From: Volvariella volvacea V23 | Lineage: Eukaryota > Basidiomycota > Agaricomycetes > Agaricales > Pluteaceae | Direction of reading: 5' to 3' | DNA: 64,000 nt | Assembly: GCA_000349905.1 (NCBI GenBank) | Contig: KB722770.1 | Coordinates: 7,355-71,354 of the forward strand | In this document: positions 13,166 to 24,729 of the stretch, piece by piece | Layout of the letters: each line of letters opens with the position of its first letter | Numbering within the stretch: position 1 is the stretch's first letter | Notes under the pieces: model-generated | Database searches by the model: none | Told to the model about the DNA's origin: nothing | What the model saw: the letters and a program-made list of their open reading frames with translations, nothing else | Program-made: the position numbers and the translations under genes

Positions 13166-14467
13166 GATGGTCGTATCGGTTGAAGGGTATCCGTGGACGA
13201 ACAAGGTGAATGAAGGCCCCCTGCGCGGTGCAGCCGTCAAATTATATATACGGTCGACTAATGAGAAAATTGGTCGTGTATGGTACGACCTTCATTTTCG
13301 TGCGTGCTGTGTTTGGTCGAGTTATTGTTACCGGACTTTGATTCCGCCAATGCCGTCGAATGCCGCCTGAGGGCCAAGAAGGTAACGCGGAAAACAAAGT
13401 TCAGTGTACGTGGGTGCTACAAGATAGAAGTCGCCTCATATGAATATTACTGGCGTACAGAAGACAGTCAATATGGTGTCCGAATATTTAGTCTTGCTCA
13501 GCCACTATTATTCAGCGGCCCGAGGAACAGCCATCCCTTGCAAGACTGCGATATTGAACATTAGGAGATTTCATAGCGTTTACCTGTAGTGTGCCGAATA
13601 TGCGAGAGCGGCGTCCTGGTGGATCTTGGGCTCAACATTGTTACCTTCGGACAGCGAAGGAGGCGCGTTCTCCAACCATTGCAAGGGTAAGTCATACGTC
13701 TCAAGGCTCTGAGGCTCTAGCTTATATCTTTATCTTATCCTTTTGGCTCGTTATATGTTAGGAGAAGTCAGTAGGTCGCGCGCTGAACATATTGAAGAGA
13801 GAACGCCCATATTTTCTTCTCTCTACAGTGGGTGGAGCAACTAGAAATGAAGACCACTTAAAACGGGAAGACGGGACTGGGAAAAGCAAGGCAATGATTT
13901 TTACAATTAGTAAAGAGGATGGTGGCGAGCATGATCCCAGCGTAATCTCGTTCGCTTATTTGAAGGGCTTGCACACTACCGTAGAAAACTCGGTGAAGCC
14001 CATAGTACGTGAAATGTGCGCTTCCTATTTAAAGTTTGTCCAATGTGCTGGCAACATCCTCGTCTTTTACCAATACCTTTCCTTGTCCTGGCAGTAGGCT
14101 ACATGTAACCTTTCAATGCTTTCTCTTGGCTCTCCCTGAAGAAAGCCTGGCTCGTACATTGTATAAATGCTATATAAGAGCGCGGCCTTGATCACATGCC
14201 ATGTCCATTTGCGATGTCATACGGGGTTCCCGGACTAACGATAATGCACGTGCGAACTACGGGGCGACATTTAAATACGTGGCGTCAGTGTACCAGAGGG
14301 CTATAGGATAATGAATTGGAGTGCGCGTACGGAGCATATGTGGGGATATATAGTCCTAAAAATACTTCATTCGCTCCGGTCGTACCCACCTCAACTCTAG
14401 ACCACACCGCCGTTTGCAGTGGCTATCAAATTGATAGGCCTCAAAAAGTTCATCTTTAGTGTGCAAC
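13166..14467. other. Intergenic between ERG2 and the hydrolase
   Basis: It holds the ERG2 promoter. The plus-strand ORF at 13792-14097 (101 codons) has no recognisable features. The right edge (about 14415-14515) is one copy of a diverged repeat described separately. Confidence 0.4.
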
Positions 14468-14515
14468 TCATGTGAGAGTGGTTTGATTATTGGCACGACC
14501 CACAAACAACCTCAC
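14415..14515. repeat. Diverged dispersed repeat, copy 1
   Basis: This segment aligns with 24240-24335. TGGCTATCAAAT here matches TGACTATCAAAT there, and GAGAGTGGTTTGATTATTGGCAC matches GGGAGTAGTTTGCTAATTGGCAC. Most differences are transitions. It overlaps the last codons of the hydrolase gene. Confidence 0.55.
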
Positions 14516-15768
14516 ATGATCGAGCTTCTCGACTCCACCTTGCCTCAAGAACTCCACCGTGCATTCGTCGTAAACCGCATGATAACTAGACTCCGTAGTA
14601 ACGACCAGCATCGGCACATCTGCCAAATTTACCATTTTTTGCGCTGGTGCGCTTTGTTGGTAGCACGTGTACAACCATGAACCTGGTGTGTGGGCAGTAA
14701 GGTTCACAGCAACCCGCTGGAGATCAGAGGCGGCTGTGATGGGTGGGTCGAACGTTATGGGAATTTCAGTTAGGCCGTAGGGACGTGCGGGAGAGAGGGG
14801 AGGGAAGACTGCGTCCACGAAAGGCGGACCACTAGACTCGAGCGAGATCAGGGCTTTAACGAAGTTAGGGCGAGAATCAGCGAGGATAAATCCGAATTGT
14901 CCAGCTTGTGAATGTGTGATGATAATCACAGGCTATTCAATTTCAAGGGGTCATAAGAAAAGCTTATAGGCATGAGACCGTGACCTACTCACCCCAATCA
15001 TATCAAGCAGTTTACTCCCGGCGGCTTTCATCTTCTCTGATACCTCATCAGGAGGGATTAGAGTTGGCATCATAGATGCATAGAACGCGTCAAATACGGG
15101 ATCACCGACACTACCATTACCTGGCCACTGTGTATGCAAGTTCGCTTGTGGCCAGACATTGAATAATTCCGGTGCAGTAAAACGCGTCTCTACGATACGT
15201 GTGTCAAAGTTGACCTGTGGACCATCGATGGATTTCCGCCAAGGAGAGCGACCTCTTGAGGGTTGGTCGAGGAGATAGACCTGGAAGAGGATGAGCTCAT
15301 GAGCATCGGTCCCAGCAGACTTTCCACAAATATGACTCACCTCATATCCTTTCTCCAAGAAGTGATCTGCCCCTCCCATTCTTCCATCTGGTGTATTAAG
15401 GAAATTTGTTGCTGTCATTCCTGCAGTGAATTGTCCGGTATATCAGGCATATTGGTAAATCAGCAAGGCGGATAGAACGTACCACCGCCATGAATAAATA
15501 AGAGTGGGAAGGGCTTCGTGACTACCGCTGGTGTGAGTCGTTCTACATAGACTTGGCTAAATGAAATTAATCCAGAATCTTCATCTGGATTGATGGGTCT
15601 GTAGGTCTGTCCAACATAGAAATAAGAGCGCCGGTGCAGAGCACCACTTGTAAGTGGCTGTTGAGGTGAATCACCGCAATACATAGAGGACACTTCTGGT
15701 AAACCTCTACATAATGAAGTACTGAGGAAGAGCAGCGAAACGGAAACGGAGAATGAGGACCACATCAC
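14468..15768 (-). CDS. Secreted alpha/beta hydrolase, probably C-terminally truncated
   Basis: Exon 1 (from 15768) encodes a signal peptide and the oxyanion-hole motif FIHGGG. The next exon continues MTATNFLNTPDGRMGGADHF and KGYE. A third begins YLLDQPSRGRSPW, and a fourth carries the nucleophile motif THSQAGQFG with the catalytic Ser. The frame then runs through a conserved VTTESSYHAVYDECTVEFLRQ region to a stop at 14468. Related secreted hydrolases end with a Gly/His-rich segment that supplies the catalytic His. No such segment is present here or in any frame just beyond. The coding end coincides with a repeat shared with 24240-24335, which suggests an insertion or rearrangement replaced the natural end. 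Substrate unknown, and the protein may be inactive. Confidence 0.78.
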
Positions 15769-16164
15769 TGAGTGGAAGAAGTGTCGAATTGGATGGGCGG
15801 TGCGCTCAATTTTGTTCGACGCCCAAAAGCTTCTTTGGATGCATATCAGGAAGGTTCGCGGTCTGGCACGGCGTTGATGTGCTTCTTTGCCCTTGGCTAT
15901 TGCGTATCAAGCTCCACCCACATTGTTTAATAGCCTCTGGATCGGTCAACGAGGTGTTCTATCTAAGTGTTAGCGCACGCCAGAAGGTGTTGCGGTTTTA
16001 CCCCCAAGATGTAAAAACAACTGAGCCTTATGTGCGGCGCGATTGCTGTCGAAAAGGTGTCTGCCCAAAGTTGAGATTGCCCGCGAGGGCGACTATGTCA
16101 CGCTTACTGCAGCTCTCCAGTTGTGTTACAGTACAGTGTGATCGTGACACGACGACCACCCACC
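15769..16164. other. Divergent intergenic region between hydrolase and F-box genes
   Basis: About 400 bases would serve as promoters for both diverging genes. Open frames crossing it are shadows without recognisable content. Confidence 0.4.
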
Positions 16165-17526
16165 ATGGACGAAACCCCTCCCGAGATACTCTGCAGGATC
16201 GCAGATTTTATCGACAATGGGTCCAATATTTTGGCCCTACGCTCAGTATCCCGACGCTTCAATACTGTTTTCACTCCCATTGTTGCCCTACGTATTCGCA
16301 TTCGTGCTGTAGAACCGGCTCCGACTGTTTCCACGCAATTAAAAGGAGGGGGTCCGAGTCGCTTTCAGATCTTCCACCCCATCCCCGATGCATTCATTAA
16401 GAATGTTTACTGGGTGCATCTGACCATACGCTTCTATGAGCTTGACTTTCTGTATACACCGATCTGGGATGAATTTTCACGCTTTGCTGGGTTGAAGGAG
16501 TTGCAGATAGCTTTCGAGAACATGCCCAGCGAAGCAGAGGACCCAGAGACCTCCTTTGGCGCTGTTCTAAAGAGGATTATCAGTGCTACCAACAGAGCCC
16601 TGTCGCACTTGCGGCTTGATCTCCTTCACCGCCGCGAGTTGAGGGCTTTCCCGAACGCATTGACTAAGCTGCGTTGCTTGAAGTTGTTCCGTTTCAGCCA
16701 CTCTTGTCAAAAATCCTCATCACTGAAGTGCAGAAGCTCTCCTGAGCCCTTGGCTCAACTCTGTGCAATAATCGAGAATAATCCATCCCTTCGAACTCTT
16801 GAGTATCAATACCGATGTCAGGAGTTCCCGCTATCCCTTCACGACATTTTCCCTCCAACACTTACATCCATGAACACTCAGAAACTCTCCATATATGGTC
16901 ACTTCCTACCTGCACCAAGCACCATCGCACATTCGTTCCTTTTGCCTGAACTGAAGCACCTCCAACACCTGGAATTATATGCCCCAGATCTTTCTCTTCC
17001 CTTCCTCGAGTGCTTGATTTCGTTTGAGGGCTTACGAGAATGTCACATTCACCTTGTATCCGATGCTCATCCCCCCGTCCCGACTCCATTGATCCGTCAC
17101 GTTTTTGCTACGCATGCACCTACACTTGAGAGGTTAACCATAAGAGCGGGATCGAACCGTCTCCCAATTGGATGTGACGGGTTCATTTTATCCCTATCGA
17201 ACTTGCCCAACGATAATCACGATCCAACATAGATTCAATCCTCCGCATTTCCGAAGCTGCGCAAACTAAGCATTGCTACATCGGATGATATGGTTGACCA
17301 GCGATCATTCCACCGCTTCTTCTCAAACTTCCCAAAGTTATTCAAGGCATTCGTCAGTCATTTTGGTATAGTTGATTCGCAATCTGGGTGGAAATGGCAT
17401 ACTGGAGTGAAGGTGTATCACTACCCATCGATCACGGACTTGAAGCCAGAAGCGGGTGTAGGAGCAAAGCATAGAGGAATGGATCAGCGCGTCTTCATCC
17501 ATAGTCTCGTATTGTGGTCATTTTGA
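16165..17526 (+). pseudogene. F-box protein gene with one in-frame stop
   Basis: From the ATG at 16165 the protein starts MDETPPEILCRIADFI, a typical fungal F-box (about residues 1-45, with LRSVSRRFN). A long leucine-rich region with irregular LRR-like strands follows. The frame is stopped by TAG at 17230-17232, yet the same frame carries on without further stops to 17526 with comparable content (FPKLRKLSIATSDD, FFSNFPKLFKAF). No splice signals bracket the TAG, and a CAG-to-TAG change would explain it. F-box proteins recruit substrates to SCF ubiquitin ligases; the target here is unknown. The shorter product of about 355 residues could still be made, so the gene may be a truncated allele rather than fully dead. 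Confidence 0.78.
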
Positions 17527-17949
17527 TGGTAGACCAACGCCTGGACAAGGACTGGTGAAATTTATAAAGAATAAATGGAAGGGAATATACCAGAAACGCC
17601 AATACTTGGGATCGACTGCGCTGGTCTTTCGCTCAGCTGTCCTGCTCAGGTTGTTCGCTTTGCAAATCTGCCCATACGACGATTGGTATCGACTGTGTCC
17701 TCATTTCTACAACGGTGATTATCGTAAGCAGAAATTAGCACAGGCGTCCTTAATTTGAATAAATAGTTCTGTTATTCGCTAACTGATAATTAACGTTGCA
17801 AGTGTCAATGCAGACGGTCTGGTGTAACAAAATTATTTATTTAAACTTCCTAATGTGAAAAATCGAAATGATTATCCAAATCATCTCTGGATTCAAAGTT
17901 CAAGGAATACGAATCATCCATCAATACGACTATACCTACTTGGCCCGCA
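17527..17949. other. Intergenic, no gene seen
   Basis: This is the convergent space between the F-box gene and the first GTPase. One 67-codon ORF at 17555 has no recognisable content. Confidence 0.4.
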
Positions 17950-18957
17950 CTACCTTTGTCTGACACTATCCCAACACAATGCCCAAGCCCGTTGTATCTC
18001 CATTATTATCCTCAATATAAACTCCCAAACCTGACTCGGCCATTGTGCTTCACTTCCCCTACTACCATCGTCAGTTGCCTTCAAGCCAGGTACCAGCCAA
18101 GCATAGATGGTATACAGCGCATTTTTCCACACGACCTCATAATCCACAGCACCACTCGCTGGGAACTTCGCCAATGCGCGCAATAAGACACTCCTAAGGT
18201 GGACTTGAGACTTGTTGTATTCATCCTCGAATTGATATTCCCCCCTGACTTCCTTTCCTTTTGTCGTTGTAATGCAAGCATGAGTGACAAATTTCATCCC
18301 TCTACCCTCCAACTCGCCCCGATTCTCCTCCCACCATTTCTCCATGTCATCCTCCAATTCTAAACCAGTCACAACCAACATAATCGGTACCTTCTTCTGA
18401 CAAACAACCCTGAAAAATAAGTCGTAATTTACCATCACGATTTCCCTCAACCTTCCACCCGTGATACAATAAACCAATAGATCAATCCGTCCGTTCAGCT
18501 CTGCAACGAGCATCCGCAAGTTCTCGATAGCTTCCTCTGCGGATACTGTCCCACGAGCAGCTTCGTTAAGCCCCGCAATTTCCCATAGCCGAACTGGGCG
18601 AGCATCAATACTAAGGGATATATCGTAAGACTTGCTGGCGAATGTGCAACCCATAGCACCGTTCGAAGTTGGTGCGATAGTTTGGCCTGCAAGCATATTG
18701 ACCAAGGAGCTTTTGCCAGCACCAGTTTGCCCAAAGATGAGGACGTTGTATGGGTCTGCGATTGGGTTTGCAACAGGATCTGATCGACGAGGTGCCTGGG
18801 GAATAGGGGAAGTACTGATATAGGAGCTGGCAGGAGGACGATATTGCTCTTCCATTCGCCTTGTCATTTCTGTTAGCTCAGGTACAATAAGTAGAGAGGA
18901 AACATACCTAACTGTTGTGGACGCTGTACCGCTCATTGCTGGGGTTGAGGGTTCCAT
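17950..18957 (-). CDS. Small G-domain GTPase (AIG1/dynamin-like P-loop family), paralogue 1
   Basis: A flexible N-terminal segment of about 70 residues precedes a G domain. It has the P loop FGQTGAGKSSLVNML, a conserved Thr-bearing loop GAMGCTFASKSYDI, a G3-like strand LWEIAGLNEAARGTV in place of the usual DxxG, and LVVTGLELEDDMEKWW near the G4 position. A C-terminal YQFEDEYNKSQ helix region and a hydrophobic tail follow. A 48-bp segment starting GTATGT (about 18907-18860) has splice signals and a length divisible by three, so it may be spliced or retained. The divergent gene at 19493 is a clear paralogue. Families of this type bind GTP and are common orphan G proteins in basidiomycetes. No specific role can be assigned. 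Confidence 0.82.
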   Translation of the reverse strand: MEPSTPAMSGTASTTVRYVSSLLIVPELTEMTRRMEEQYRPPASSYISTSPIPQAPRRSDPVANPIADPYNVLIFGQTGAGKSSLVNMLAGQTIAPTSNGAMGCTFASKSYDISLSIDARPVRLWEIAGLNEAARGTVSAEEAIENLRMLVAELNGRIDLLVYCITGGRLREIVMVNYDLFFRVVCQKKVPIMLVVTGLELEDDMEKWWEENRGELEGRGMKFVTHACITTTKGKEVRGEYQFEDEYNKSQVHLRSVLLRALAKFPASGAVDYEVVWKNALYTIYAWLVPGLKATDDGSRGSEAQWPSQVWEFILRIIMEIQRAWALCWDSVRQR

Positions 18958-19492
18958 GTTATTGGGTGTGATTACAATATGTCATGTAGCGTTCGCATTT
19001 ATCAACCTCCTTCCTGTTTGCGGGTGTATGCACGTGGAGTAATTAACAACGGTCAAAGAGCGCGATCTAGTGGATGATTCACACCGTAATCTGTACCATG
19101 AATTTCTCTATGGATCTCCTATGGATCCCATGTTTAACTTTGACCACCCCGTGTTACCTAGGTCTCCTCTATGTTTAAGTTCTAAGCTTCATGTATATCA
19201 CCCTCCTTATCTCACCTTGTGTATGCCATGCCCAGTAGGGGGATGGCTGCGCGATAGAAGCATGACTGCGCGAGGGTGAAGGTGACTACGCAGGTGGAGT
19301 CGGTTTATTTGCATTTTGTGGATATTGGTGCCCATGTATCCATTTGGCATGACTATTGGGATTCCCCTGGTCATATTCATGAGGAATCACGCTTAGTTGA
19401 AAATTGGAATTCAAACTCAAGTTTAGGGAACAGCGGGCAAGTGGAGTCTAAAAGTGCAACGAAGCATGCGGGCACGCCTGATAAATAGATAG
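18958..19492. other. Shared upstream region of the two divergent GTPase genes
   Basis: About 535 bases with no gene that I can support. The divergent layout of paralogues suggests an inverted duplication with a common promoter region. Confidence 0.45.
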
Positions 19493-20478
19493 ATGTCGTC
19501 GCACCATTGGCTCATAGCTTCCATGCCCATATCAAACTACGAGAGCGAAAGCGCGAGCCCTCTCGCTCACTCCCCAACCTCGGCGTCGTGCTCACAGTGA
19601 GTATGGGTGGTCATAATTAGACCGTGCTGACTCCGTTAGCGCTGTAGTGATGACACAAAAATGCCTAATATTGTCATCTTCGGCGAGACAGGATCTGGAA
19701 AAAGTTCGGTCATCAACATGCTCGCAGGGGAGCAAAAAGCAGACATCTCCAACGGCGCCAAAGGGTGTACCTTCAAGAACGACCCATATGTCGTCGCCAT
19801 TAATCAAAAGAAATTCCGAATCTTTGATACCGCCGGATTTGATGAGAGCACACAGGGCACTGTGCCGAACAGTGAAGCGATCGCTCAGCTATACAAGCTA
19901 CTGGTGGGTTTGCAGGATGGGGTCAATTTGTTGATACACTGCGTGCGAGGCCCACGTCTCCGGGAAGCGGTACAATATAATTGGACTCTCTTCAAGGATG
20001 TCATTTGTCAAGGCGAGGTACCAGCTGTTGTCGTGATTACGGGTATGGAGGGAGAAGAAGGGGACATGGATGACTGGTGGACGCATAACAAGGGTGCCTT
20101 TCAGCAAACAAGATCTATCCCTACGGGTTTGCGTGCATCACGGCGACCAAGGGCAAGTTGAAACAAAGAAGGTACCAGTTTCAGGATGAATACGATGAGT
20201 CGAAAGAAAAGATGTCGAAATTGATTCTAAATAACTATAGGGAGGAAGCGTGGAGAGTCAGTCAAGTAAGTTGGTATAAGAAGATTACCGAGACGACCTA
20301 CGAGACGAAGATATGTAGGAAAGTGAAGGAACACAAGCACAAGATGGAGGTGATTGGACCGGGTATAGAGTATTTGATTAGTAAATGCATGATGTCTAAA
20401 GAAGAGGCAGAAAAACTGGGACGGGCATTGTCAGGCATCAACAATGACCTAGAGGAGGCAAAGGCGAAGGCTGCGTAG
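19493..20478 (+). pseudogene. Small G-domain GTPase, paralogue 2, with a one-base frame break
   Basis: Exon 1 (19493-19596) encodes a Ser-rich head. A 51-bp intron (19597-19647) restores the frame into IVIFGETGSGKSSVINML (P loop), NGAKGCTFKNDPY, a proper G3 DTAGFDESTQGTV, HCVRGPRLREAVQYNW, and VVVITGMEGEEGDMDDWW. Near 20100-20110 the frame must slip by one base to reach the matching C-terminal part (ACITATKGK, then RYQFQDEYDESKEK) that ends at 20478. Paralogue 1 aligns across both halves, which shows the break is not an intron boundary. It is either a recent inactivating indel or a sequence error. The C-terminus ends in a charged Lys/Glu-rich helix, unlike the hydrophobic tail of paralogue 1. 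Confidence 0.75.
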
Positions 20479-21091
20479 ATCAGGCATAGGAACTGTAAAT
20501 GTGGGACCTGTATCGATTGGCCGCCGTAACCGCATTGTGTAGCCAGAGGAATAGGAAAGCAACTCTGATGCATGTCACTGGCATGAGGAAATGAGCTCGA
20601 GAGTAGTACGGCGACATGAGATTGCCGCGCCAAGTCGATCAGCTAGCGTTCGTATCGATGCCATTGACGAGAAAATGCCTCATGTGCTCTCGCATATCAG
20701 TGTATGATAGGTCACTTGTATAGGAAGGACCGGGGACCAAATCAAAAAAGAGCGCCCAGGCTGGAAGATAACCCATGAGGAGATAAAGGAGACAGGATGA
20801 AGCAGGTGCATTCGGTGAAGAAGTACGGTGGCGAGCTGGAAGCTGGAAGCGAGCACAATTTGTTTTACACGCCTGAATCCTTCATCGCGGTATGTAAACT
20901 TGGCGCAGCATATCGTAGCTTACACTACAGATGCAACAGAGGAGGAAATCAGAGCAATGGACTAAAAGCAAAGAAAAGATTCGAAAGCAAGTGTCCGATT
21001 TTAAAACACCCGTGGGTGACATTTACGTAACACGGAGGCGTAATCAAACGGCTGATTCCTTTTTTGGGCTCAAGACTCGGCGGCTGGCACC
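20479..21091. other. Intergenic region upstream of PSD1
   Basis: It holds the PSD1 promoter and, from about 20700, one copy of a diverged repeat. No gene seen. Confidence 0.45.
20700..21010. repeat. Diverged dispersed repeat, copy A
   Basis: It aligns in the same orientation with about 24395-24720. Shared stretches include TACGGTGGCGAGCT versus TATGGTGGCGGGCT and GCAGCATATCGTAGCTTACAC versus GTAGCACATCGTAAATTACAC. The end AGTGTCCGATTTT matches AGTGTCCGCCTTT. Spacing is preserved apart from small indels. Confidence 0.55.
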
Positions 21092-23163
21092 ATGCTCTTC
21101 TCTAGAAAGACTATACTCACCAAGGGTAGAAAACCACTCTACGCAGCATCAAGAGTCATCAACGCCTCCTCCGCATCTGCTTCGTCTGCAATCGCCAAAT
21201 GTTGGGTCCACGGTACCAACAGGACTTCCGCATTGGTCAAGACGGTCAGAGATGTCGGGCTCAGAAGGGCTTATTCAACTACGACAAAGGGTGCACAGGC
21301 TGCGGAGGGAGCGAACCATGGGTCTATCTCTGCTAGTGCGTTGGCGAAGGGACTGCCGTTTTACAGTAAGTTAATTCCTGTTTCGCGTGGTGTACGTACT
21401 AATGCTCTACTTTCCTTTCTTCGCGTAGAGAGAGTAGTGAATGCGTGGACGGATACACCCATCAAGTGGTATCCGCTCCCTTTAGCAGTCGGTGCCCTAC
21501 TCTTGGTCGCCATCCAATTCCGGAAAAAGTCAAGACAAGCCAGCAAGGAGGTTCAAGTCGATGAGGATGGAAATGAAATAATCAAGCTCAAAGGTCCATG
21601 GCAGGTGCGTCACTTTCATGTCCTCGACCTTGATCAGGGCGCTCAATAGCCGTGTCAGTGACTCACCTTGTTCATAGGTTCACGTTCTCGGTGCTCTCCC
21701 ACTACGCAACATGTCACGACTATGGGGTTACGTTAATTCGCTGGAGCTTCCTGTGTGGTTCAGACCAATTGGTTTCCGAATATACGCCCATGCATTCGGA
21801 TGCAACTTGGACGAAATTGAACACTCGGACTTGACGAAATACGTAAGCTTGGGAGATTTCTTCTATCGAAGGCTGAAGGATGGTGTTCGGCCTGTTGCTG
21901 ATACTATTCTCGTGAGTCATCCTCCTTTTTGTCTATTTAAGCACATGTATCGACGCTTTTTCTAGGTCAGCCCGGCCGACGGCAAAGTCCTACATTTCGG
22001 TACCATAACAGATCTACGAATCGAACAAGTCAAAGGCATAACCTACTCTCTCGATGCCCTCCTCGGCGTCGAACGACCCAACTCCCCCCAACCCAGCATC
22101 GTCAAGCCCGTCAATCACCCAGACATGCCCGTCCTCGACCACCACGAATTCGCAAACGTCAACGGCATCGAATACAGCCTCGAACAGCTCCTCGGCACAT
22201 CCTTCGGAACCTCCACACCCACCACCAGCGGGAAAAACGGCGGAGCCGAAACCCCAGCCTCGACCTCGGGCGGAGAAGAACAAGAACAAGAATTCGAGCC
22301 CCACGGTCATTCAGGCAAGAAATACGGCAAGCGGATCGACGCCTCGGTTGTAGAACCCAGCCGGCCCCTCTCTGAGACGCTCGAGCACGACGTCTCCGTC
22401 GCCCGGTCCATGGGCGTCCCGAACCCGTCCAAAGAGCTCGAAGCCCGCCGCCGTTCTTCCAGCGCGGCCAACATCCGTCCAGGCAACTCGCTCTTCTTCA
22501 CCGTCATCTACCTCGCGCCGGGGGACTACCATCGGTTCCACAGTCCCACTGCGTGGGTCGTGGAGAAGCGGAGGCACTTTGTGGGGGAGCTGTTTAGTGT
22601 TAGCCCGTGGATGGCGAGGAGGCTGGAGAATTTGTTTGTATTGAACGAGAGGGTGGCGTTGCTCGGGAGGTGGAAGCACGGGTTTTTTGGTATGGTGCCG
22701 GTTGGGGCGACGAATGTGGGGAGTATCAAGGTTAATTTCGATCAGGTGGGTTGGCTTCTGGTCCTAAGATCTTGAATGCGTATATATGCGCGTTTTCTGT
22801 GCTAATTCTTACTGGTTTTTACCGCATCTTGCTTGGCTTGATTGTTGACTGATCTGCACTTGCCCATAGGCCCTCCGAACAAATCTCCGCGGCAAACCAC
22901 CGCCACCGGGCACATACACCGAAGCCGTCTATGCACTCGCCTCGCCTATCTTGAATGGCCAACCGCTCACGCCTGTACAGGAGATGGGAGGGTTCTGTTT
23001 GGGGAGCACGATCGTGTTGGTGTTTGAGGCGCCGAGCGATTTCGAGTTTTGTGTGGAGAGAGGGGAGAAGATCAAGGTTGGACAGGCGTTGGGGGATTTG
23101 AAGGGTAAATTTACGGGTGCCAGGAAGGAGGAGGGGAAGGAGGGGACGGCTAGGGCTGAATAA
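21092..23163 (+). CDS. PSD1: Mitochondrial phosphatidylserine decarboxylase
   Basis: Five exons (21092-21365, 21429-21604, 21678-21911, 21966-22745, 22870-23163) join in frame. The N-terminus is rich in Ser, Ala, Arg and Lys with few acids, as in a mitochondrial presequence. A single membrane helix ([18 protein letters not shown]) and the decarboxylase domain follow. Recognisable blocks are [64 protein letters not shown] and [12 protein letters not shown]. Near the end, [16 protein letters not shown] contains the LGST self-cleavage site that generates the pyruvoyl group. The enzyme makes phosphatidylethanolamine from phosphatidylserine at the inner mitochondrial membrane. A long low-complexity insert (about 22190-22310) sits inside the domain, as often in fungal Psd1. 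Confidence 0.96.
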
Positions 23164-24239
23164 ACAAATGATGGGTAGCAGCGATGGAGTCTGAAGTGGT
23201 ATATGCGGTCTCCGATAATCAGCGAGGGTACACTGGGCGTGCGCCTCTAGACGTCTTAATGTTGGACGATGGTTACAGGCATCCAGCTCTGGCGATTCGA
23301 ATGGCGGCCTGTTGGGTCATCTCGATGTCTCGAACGAGCCTTGTGTCGCTTTGACGGTGACTCGAGGATTTCGTCCAATATCTGAAATACGTAGGATATA
23401 CGGCTATACGGAATGACGGGATCTTTTACACCACCGCCGTTGTGCCTTGGGCTAATCTATCCTACCCTTCAAATACCCCCCGGGTTGTTTTCTCAACGAT
23501 CAAGTGTTCATGGCACTGGTCCATACCCAGTATCATCTTTATTACTTCTAGTCCCTAATTCCTACTTTCACGACTTTATGGCGACCCCTCCGCCAGTGCG
23601 TGCGATACCAACTCCCTCAGACCATCTTTTTCTGCATTATCATCGATGTTATTCGCATGTTTTTTCTGTCAATTAGCTCAACCTTAGTAACCCAAGCAGT
23701 CCAAGTACACCTCTTCTTCGTCCTCTCCCCTTTACTCCTCCCCATGCAGCTCACGACCGTCGCTACTTGTACCCCCTACATCCGTTAGTGCTATCACTTG
23801 CTATTCCAACTTGGGTTTATCTTGATGGATACCTAGTGGCCCATGCGCTACGAGGGTTGACCCCCTCGTTTATTCGTTTTGCTGTGTTTTTCTTGGTTAT
23901 TGAATAATATAGACTGAACAACGAAACACTGGCAGGTTTGAAAGCCTCCTATTGAAAATTTTTTCTGGTCATGGGAGGGTAGATGGGAGTGTGTGTGCGG
24001 TGCCCATTGATCAGAATGACGAGAGTTCGGCGGAGAGAAAAAGGCAGTGGTCATGGAGGGATCGTGCTCCCAACGATCTCAGAGGAGACCATGAGCGCAT
24101 GTGGAGCAACAAACAAGTATGCCCTTATATGTGATCTTGCAAGCACTTTGAATTCATTCACTCTAATCATACGCACCTCAGCTCGGCACCACCACGCCAG
24201 GGAAACTCGCGCCAAATTGCACTGCCCCCACCGGTCATA
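23164..24239. other. Intergenic 3' of PSD1
   Basis: About 1.1 kb with pyrimidine-rich stretches. Short ORFs look like shadows and no RNA gene was recognised. Confidence 0.4.
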
Positions 24240-24725
24240 GTGACTATCAAATGACCTTGACAGACTTTAATAAATTGTCTTCAGTTTACGACTCGTGCGG
24301 GAGTAGTTTGCTAATTGGCACAATCCACAAGGGATTGTGTTGAAGCCGATGAGGAAAGAATATTCCTTTTTTTCGATGCGATGGATCGACTATAGAGGAA
24401 GGCAGTGACTCAAAAAACAAAGAGCAGCCAGACTGGTAGTTAATCCACAAAGAGACAGAAAAGCGTAGAGTGAAGCTTGAGGGGTTCATATAATCGGTAA
24501 AGGACTATGGTGGCGGGCTCGAAGCTAGCATAATTTCTTCAACTTGTACACCCAAAGGACCCGGTGCATTCCATTGTATATCGTTATTGGTGACTAATAT
24601 CCGACGCTTAAAGACATCATGTAAGTCAAATTTGGTGTAGCACATCGTAAATTACACGAAAAAGGAAGAAAGCACATATCGAAAGCAATGCACGAACAAA
24701 AGATCGGAAGTACAGTGTCCGCCTT
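24240..24725. repeat. Composite diverged repeat, carrying copies of both dispersed repeats
   Basis: The left part (24240-24335) aligns with 14415-14515, and the right part (about 24395-24720) aligns with 20700-21010. A decayed element of at least 480 bp, represented elsewhere by fragments, would explain this. No coding content, terminal repeats or target duplication were found. Confidence 0.5.
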
Positions 24726-24729
24726 TTCG

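Noticed and set aside
13792..14097. 101-codon plus-strand ORF upstream of the hydrolase 3' end
   Set aside because: No recognisable content, and nothing around it suggests a transcript.
20095..20112. Explaining the GTPase frame break by an intron (GTGCCTTTCAG)
   Set aside because: The GT-AG interval is only 11 bases, far below any functional intron.
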